A stretch of 64,000 nt of DNA, taken from positions 62,001 through 126,000 of the forward strand of contig NZ_JAKLTO010000002.1 of NCBI RefSeq assembly GCF_022012335.1, given 5' to 3'. Origin of the DNA: Flavobacterium sp. SM15 (GTDB taxonomy: Bacteria; Bacteroidota; Bacteroidia; Flavobacteriales; Flavobacteriaceae). Under the pieces are notes generated by a model. The model had not been told where the DNA came from and made no database searches. It saw only the letters and a list, made by a program, of their open reading frames with translations. The position numbers were made by a program, and so were the translations under genes. Of this stretch, positions 59,724 to 64,000 are shown piece by piece; the first letter of the stretch is position 1; every line of letters begins with the position of its first letter.

Positions 59724-61115
59724 ATGAATAAATTTTCAAGCTTATTAGTTGTATCTCTGTTAAGCGGAACAATAACGCTTGGCGCATACAAATTACTTTT
59801 CGACAACAATTCCTTCTCAGGAAGTAAACTTTCGGTAGCAACTGATTCTTACGCAAGAAATGTGAATCTTGGAGCAGAAAACTCAGATTTCACCAATGCG
59901 GCCGAAAATGCAGTGCATTATGTAGTACACGTAAAAAACGTAACAGTTTCTGAAATTCCTTCCAACCCAATTATGGAATATTTCTACGGATACCGAGGCG
60001 GTCAACAACAAACTCAGGTGGGAACCGGTTCAGGCGTTATCATTTCGGAAGACGGTTATATTGTAACCAACAATCACGTGATCCAGAATGCGACGGAACT
60101 TGAGGTTACCTTGAACAACAACAAATCCTACAAAGCCAAACTGGTAGGAACAGACAGCAAAATGGACATCGCGCTGTTAAAAATCACTTCGGATGAAAAA
60201 CTACCCTACGCCACTTTTGGAAATTCCGACACTATGCGTGTTGGGGAATGGGTTTTGGCAGTAGGAAATCCGTACAACTTAAACTCAACAGTTACAGCAG
60301 GAATTGTGTCTGCAAAAGCGCGAAATTTAAGCAAAGACGGAATTCAATCGTTCATTCAAACTGATGCGGCAGTAAACCCTGGAAACAGTGGTGGAGCTTT
60401 AGTGAATACTCGTGGGGAACTGGTGGGAATCAACACCATGATTTCTTCTCCTACGGGAAGTTACGCAGGCTACTCCTTTGCAGTTCCTTCAAACATTACC
60501 CGAAAAATTATTGAAGATTTAATGGAATACGGTAATGTGCAACGAGGCGCTCTGGGCGTAGAAGGCCGTGAACTAAACAGCATTGCTTCCAAAGATTTAG
60601 GCATTAAACAAACCCAAGGATTTTACATCAATTCGGTATCTAAAAAATCGGGGGCGGAAAGTGCAGGATTAAAAGAAGGCGATATCATTGTCAGATTGGA
60701 CAACCAGAACGTGAACGGATTTTCAGATTTGAACTCTTACATCAATTCCAAACGACCAAACGACGTGGTTCAGGTTGGTATTATCCGAAACGGAAATGAG
60801 AAAACGATCCCGGTTCGCCTTACCAAAAAAGAGCTGGTCAATGTAGACTATAAAGGATTTGAATTTGAAGATTTGGACTCTACCGACAAAAAACGGTTCC
60901 GAATTAGCGAAGGAGTAAAAATCAAAGACATTTCCAATGAAGAATACCTTGAATACGCAGAGGTTTTAAAAGGCAGTATCATACTTAGCATTGACGGAAA
61001 CAAAATCAGTTCAATGGATCAGGCTTCACGCTTGTTGAACTCCAAATCCAACAACCAAAAATTCCGCGTAGAGCTTATCACACAACGTGGAGAACGCCTG
61101 CAAATGTTCCTGTAA
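59724..61115 (+). CDS. degP: HtrA/Do-like periplasmic serine protease
   Basis: 463 residues. The N-terminus is a hydrophobic signal or anchor (about 6-28). The trypsin-like domain has the catalytic triad His (TNNHVI, about 118), Asp (KMDIALLK, about 147) and Ser (VNPGNSGGAL, about 220). Two PDZ domains follow (about 255-355 with GVEGRELN and GLKEGDIIVRLD; 365-463 with SIILSIDGNKI). It degrades or refolds damaged envelope proteins. It has its own terminator. Confidence 0.92.
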   Translation: MNKFSSLLVVSLLSGTITLGAYKLLFDNNSFSGSKLSVATDSYARNVNLGAENSDFTNAAENAVHYVVHVKNVTVSEIPSNPIMEYFYGYRGGQQQTQVGTGSGVIISEDGYIVTNNHVIQNATELEVTLNNNKSYKAKLVGTDSKMDIALLKITSDEKLPYATFGNSDTMRVGEWVLAVGNPYNLNSTVTAGIVSAKARNLSKDGIQSFIQTDAAVNPGNSGGALVNTRGELVGINTMISSPTGSYAGYSFAVPSNITRKIIEDLMEYGNVQRGALGVEGRELNSIASKDLGIKQTQGFYINSVSKKSGAESAGLKEGDIIVRLDNQNVNGFSDLNSYINSKRPNDVVQVGIIRNGNEKTIPVRLTKKELVNVDYKGFEFEDLDSTDKKRFRISEGVKIKDISNEEYLEYAEVLKGSIILSIDGNKISSMDQASRLLNSKSNNQKFRVELITQRGERLQMFL

Positions 61116-61137
61116 CAACAATAAATTCAATACAGAA

Positions 61138-61168
61138 AAAAACCCGGTCGAAAGATTGGGTTTTTTAA
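61138..61168 (+). terminator. Intrinsic terminator after the HtrA gene
   Basis: Stem AACCCGGTC/GATTGGGTT (with G-U pairs) capped by a GAAA tetraloop, then six T. Confidence 0.8.
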
Positions 61169-61212
61169 TTTATTTTAGCAAAATTATTTTTAGTAATCTG
61201 ATTAAAAATCAA

Positions 61213-61220
61213 TATTTTTG
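61213..61220 (+). promoter_or_regulatory. -7 element of the GAPDH gene
   Basis: TATTTTTG fits TAnnTTTG and lies 29 bases before the ATG at 61249. Confidence 0.5.
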
Positions 61221-61248
61221 CACCAAATTTAACAACACAAAATAACAC

Positions 61249-62697
61249 ATGAACAATTCCGCTTTATACGAAAAAGAATTGGCTTTTCAGGCAGACAGAA
61301 GAAGAGCCGGTGTAGAATTCATCAAGATTATCAGTGATTTATGGTATGACAAGTCTATCGAGTTGGTGATTTTCCGCAACCAATTGATTGACCGAAATGT
61401 GAGCGACATCATCAATTTGCATGAATATGCGGGAGAGTTCGTTCAAAAACCAATCAACGTATTCGACTCTGTTGAAATCGCAAGAGCCATTCAAGCTTTA
61501 GACTTACCACCTTCAAGAATTGATATCGGTAAATTAACGTACGAATATCATTTAGAAGACAACAAATACAACGACGCTACTGCGTTTGTTATCGACAAAT
61601 TAAGAGAGGCTAAAGACACTTCTGAAATCAAACCTAAAGACGTGGTACTTTACGGATTCGGACGTATCGGACGTTTGTTGGCTCGTGAGATGATGGCAAA
61701 AGTAGGTAAAGGACAACAGTTACGCCTAAGAGCTATCGTTACTCGCGATAAAAACGATGCAGTTTTGTTGGAAAAACGCGCTTCGTTATTGCGTTATGAT
61801 TCAGTTCACGGTGATTTCGAAGGTTCGGTTTCTGCAGATATCGAAAACAACGCTTTAATAATTAACGGGGCAACGGTTCACATCATTACTGCTAATTCTC
61901 CGGAAGAAATCGATTATACGCAATACGGAATCAACGACGCTTTAGTTATTGACAACACGGGTGCTTTCACCACTGAAGAAGCTTTAAGCCGTCACTTAAC
62001 TTCTAAAGGAGTGGATAAAGTTTTATTGACAGCTCCAGGGAAAGGGGTTCCAAACATCGTATATGGTGTAAACCACGAAAGCTACAACCCGGACGAAGTA
62101 AAAATCTGGTCGGCAGCTTCTTGTACTACTAACGCAATTACTCCTGTTTTAGCTGCAATCGAAGAAACTTTAGGTGTAGTAAAAGGACACTTAGAAACCA
62201 TCCACGCTTATACTAACGACCAAAACCTTGTGGACAACATGCACAAAAAATACCGTCGTGGTAGAGCTGCAGCACTAAACATGGTAATCACTGAAACTGG
62301 TGCCGGAAGTGCGGTAGCAAAAGCACTACCAAGTTTAGCTGGAAAACTAACTTCAAACGCAATTCGTGTACCGGTTCCGAATGGTTCATTGGTGGTTCTG
62401 AATTTAGAAGTAGGAAAAAGTGTTACAAGAGAAGATTTAAACGCAATCATGAAGCGTTACGCTTTGGAAGGCGACTTAGTAGAGCAAATCAAGTATTCCT
62501 TAAACAATGAGTTAGTATCTTCGGACATTGTTGGAACTTCGGCTCCGGCTATTTTCGACAGCAACGCTACTATTGTTTCTGCAGACGGTAAAAACGTGGT
62601 AATGTATGTATGGTACGATAATGAGTACGGATACAGCCACCAAGTAATTCGTTTAGCGAAATACATTGCTAAAGTTAGACGTTACATGTACTATTAA
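61249..62697 (+). CDS. Glyceraldehyde-3-phosphate dehydrogenase, long form
   Basis: 482 residues against about 335 for classical GAPDH. Residues 1-130 are an extra N-terminal region that is mostly helical and lacks a signal. The NAD-binding GFGRIGRLLAREM follows (about 136-148). SAASCTTNAITPVL carries the catalytic Cys292, and the His of the active site lies in HAYTNDQNL. C-terminal residues NEYGYSHQV match the family. The extended form occurs in several Bacteroidota. It acts in glycolysis or gluconeogenesis; the extension may serve assembly or regulation. Codon bias suggests high expression. Confidence 0.92.
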   Translation: MNNSALYEKELAFQADRRRAGVEFIKIISDLWYDKSIELVIFRNQLIDRNVSDIINLHEYAGEFVQKPINVFDSVEIARAIQALDLPPSRIDIGKLTYEYHLEDNKYNDATAFVIDKLREAKDTSEIKPKDVVLYGFGRIGRLLAREMMAKVGKGQQLRLRAIVTRDKNDAVLLEKRASLLRYDSVHGDFEGSVSADIENNALIINGATVHIITANSPEEIDYTQYGINDALVIDNTGAFTTEEALSRHLTSKGVDKVLLTAPGKGVPNIVYGVNHESYNPDEVKIWSAASCTTNAITPVLAAIEETLGVVKGHLETIHAYTNDQNLVDNMHKKYRRGRAAALNMVITETGAGSAVAKALPSLAGKLTSNAIRVPVPNGSLVVLNLEVGKSVTREDLNAIMKRYALEGDLVEQIKYSLNNELVSSDIVGTSAPAIFDSNATIVSADGKNVVMYVWYDNEYGYSHQVIRLAKYIAKVRRYMYY

Positions 62698-62717
62698 TTG
62701 ATAGTAAATAATTATAA

Positions 62718-62749
62718 GAAAAATCCGCTTTTTAGAGCGGATTTTTTTA
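62718..62749 (+). terminator. Intrinsic terminator after GAPDH
   Basis: Stem AAATCCGCT/AGCGGATTT with a 6-base loop and T run. Confidence 0.88.
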
Positions 62750-62770
62750 TTTTTGGGTAAATTTCAACTT

Positions 62771-63613
62771 ATGAAACACATTCTCTATTTCTTCTTTTTT
62801 TTCATCAGCCTTTCGCTGCATTCCCAAATTCAAAAAAAACCGAAAGCATTCAAAAAAATCGTTTTTAAATACAAAGTAACCTCTAATTTATATTTAAACG
62901 AAAAAGGGATCCATGGAGATACTCTTCTGCTTAAAATCAATTTTCCGGATTTAAAATTCATTAAGACAAGACTTCCTAATGATCCTACGATTCTTGGAGG
63001 TTTAATTCCCATTGAAAAACTAAACGAGAAAGACAAGGATAAAATAAAAGCAATTTTCTCCAAAGGCAACTATGAATTAACCGGATATTACGATCCAAAG
63101 AAAAACAAAACCCGGCTTATTCGAAGCACAGACGAATCAGACCAAACCAACCTAGTCCTTAAAAAGCACCTAGATAGAAGTAATAAAAAATACATTTACA
63201 AGCAAGTCATCAATTACAAAAAAGAAAGAGTAGAAAGCTATTCGATGTATAAAATAGTACACATAAATGATGAAACCGAATTAAGATCGCTAGGGTTAAG
63301 CGGAATAAACACCTACGGTACATCATCCGTATATTCTCAAACATCAAGAACAAAAGGATATCCATCAACCACAACAATTATGGAAAACATAAACGACAAG
63401 ACAAAATCCTTAGTTTGGCATAATTCTGAGAAAAACATCGGTGAATATCAAACCGATAATAGTAAATTTAGCATTACGCATTTGGTTTTAACAAACCCTT
63501 CTCTTGACAAACAGATCAATCCTTTTTTACCTTTTAGGAATTGCGAAAATGGCATACAGGAAACCAAAGACCTTTTCTCTACAACAAAACTGATTTCAGT
63601 AACTTACGAATAA
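62771..63613 (+). CDS. Hypothetical secreted protein
   Basis: 280 residues from the ATG at 62771; a TTG six codons upstream was not used because the ATG directly starts the signal peptide (MKHILYFFFFFISLSLHSQ). The mature part is lysine- and asparagine-rich and beta-mixed, with no recognised motif. A Ser/Thr-rich stretch (YGTSSVYSQTSRTKGYPSTTTI) lies near 190-215. No membrane segment or sorting domain is seen, so it is probably periplasmic. The GNAT gene follows seven bases later. Confidence 0.6.
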   Translation: MKHILYFFFFFISLSLHSQIQKKPKAFKKIVFKYKVTSNLYLNEKGIHGDTLLLKINFPDLKFIKTRLPNDPTILGGLIPIEKLNEKDKDKIKAIFSKGNYELTGYYDPKKNKTRLIRSTDESDQTNLVLKKHLDRSNKKYIYKQVINYKKERVESYSMYKIVHINDETELRSLGLSGINTYGTSSVYSQTSRTKGYPSTTTIMENINDKTKSLVWHNSEKNIGEYQTDNSKFSITHLVLTNPSLDKQINPFLPFRNCENGIQETKDLFSTTKLISVTYE

Positions 63614-63620
63614 AGCAAAC

Positions 63621-64000
63621 ATGAATCTCCAACCCGTTTTAGAAAACGAAACCGTCAAATTAATCCCTTTACAGGAATCGGATTTTGAAACTTTATACCA
63701 TGTTGCTTCCGACCCGTTGATTTGGGAACAACACCCCAACAAAGACCGTTACAAAAGAGAAGTTTTTCAAAATTTTTTCAAAGGAGCTTTAGAATCAAAA
63801 GGAGCTTTTAAAATCATTGACAAAACCTCTGAGGAAGTTATCGGAAGTACTCGTTTTTACGATTATAACCAACCCAACAAAAGCATTCTAATAGGATATA
63901 CTTTTTACGGAAGACAATATTGGGGCTCAACTTACAATCCTGAAGTAAAAAAACTCATGCTCAATTATGCCTTTCAGTTTGTTGATCAGGTATTTTTCCA
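63621..64000 (+). CDS. GNAT family N-acetyltransferase, partial
   Basis: The gene runs off the window; 126 codons are visible from an ATG at 63621. The opening (LQPVLENETVKLIPLQESDFETLY) and IIDKTSEEVIGSTRFYDYN resemble RimJ/RimL-type acetyltransferases, and IGYTFYGRQYWGSTYNPEVKKLML precedes the expected acetyl-CoA loop, whose usual arginine/glycine run is replaced by GSTYN in this subgroup. Substrate unknown. Confidence 0.85.
   Translation, partial: MNLQPVLENETVKLIPLQESDFETLYHVASDPLIWEQHPNKDRYKREVFQNFFKGALESKGAFKIIDKTSEEVIGSTRFYDYNQPNKSILIGYTFYGRQYWGSTYNPEVKKLMLNYAFQFVDQVFF

Noticed and set aside
1..64000. CRISPR arrays, insertion sequences and prophage
   Set aside because: No regularly spaced repeats, transposase or phage structural genes were seen; XerD at 15407 fits the housekeeping recombinase.

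Overview
The window looks like a chromosomal segment of a Flavobacterium-like member of the Bacteroidota. The evidence is an AT-rich base composition, promoters of the Bacteroidota type (-7 element TAnnTTTG, -33 element TTTG or TTG), type IX secretion (T9SS) C-terminal sorting domains, a TonB-dependent receptor with a carboxypeptidase-regulatory-like plug, several families largely confined to this phylum (DUF4199, DUF4290, DUF5686, the GlmU-like fused protein), a 6S RNA between zapA and rny, and a DnaA very close to those of Flavobacterium.

Layout. 1-7.8 kb: start of aspA, a GlmU-like protein, L31 type B, then a forward operon of DUF4199 protein, family 2 glycosyltransferase, phosphosugar mutase and MsbA-like ABC exporter. 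7.8-12.8 kb: reverse-strand envelope genes (EF-hand-like lipoprotein, TonB receptor, M23 peptidase). 13-16.3 kb: a coiled-coil protein, zapA, 6S RNA, rny and xerD. 16.4-22.2 kb: three small outer-membrane beta-barrels, aroQ, DUF5686 protein and a lipoprotein. 22.2-25.4 kb: TauE/SafE permease, murA, DUF4290, DUF493. 25.5-31.4 kb: P-loop NTPase, recQ, fmt, hup, YqgE, class IV aminotransferase, START-like protein. 31.5 kb: tRNA with CAU anticodon and a near-consensus promoter. 32-38 kb: a 1705-residue T9SS-secreted repeat protein and a secreted esterase. 38-45 kb: hisS, MacB-like permease, prmC, GNAT, ribD, HAD phosphatase, IMPACT protein, and a secreted protein whose sorting domain has been lost by mutation. 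45.5-50.5 kb: thioesterase, dnaA, protein-tyrosine phosphatase, RsmI-like methyltransferase, muramidase-like protein, DUF2279 protein. 57.2-64 kb: mltG, GNAT, dapF, HtrA protease, GAPDH, a hypothetical protein and a partial GNAT.

The most interesting region is 50.4-57.2 kb. A divergent XRE regulator faces a 51-codon peptide gene with a double-glycine leader, which ordinary ORF calling can miss. A strong hairpin terminator follows the peptide gene. Then come a protein resembling the HExxH-type peptide beta-hydroxylases of RiPP pathways (but reading HQGAH), an exported amidohydrolase resembling Xaa-Pro dipeptidases, a C39-peptidase ABC exporter and an HlyD-type adaptor. Together these form a complete make-modify-cleave-export cassette for a ribosomally made, modified peptide whose short core (one Cys, one His, acidic) does not match a class I recognise. 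It lies among housekeeping and cell-wall genes and may be an accessory insertion.

Function assignments rest on motifs and family memory from reading the sequence alone; no database search was run.
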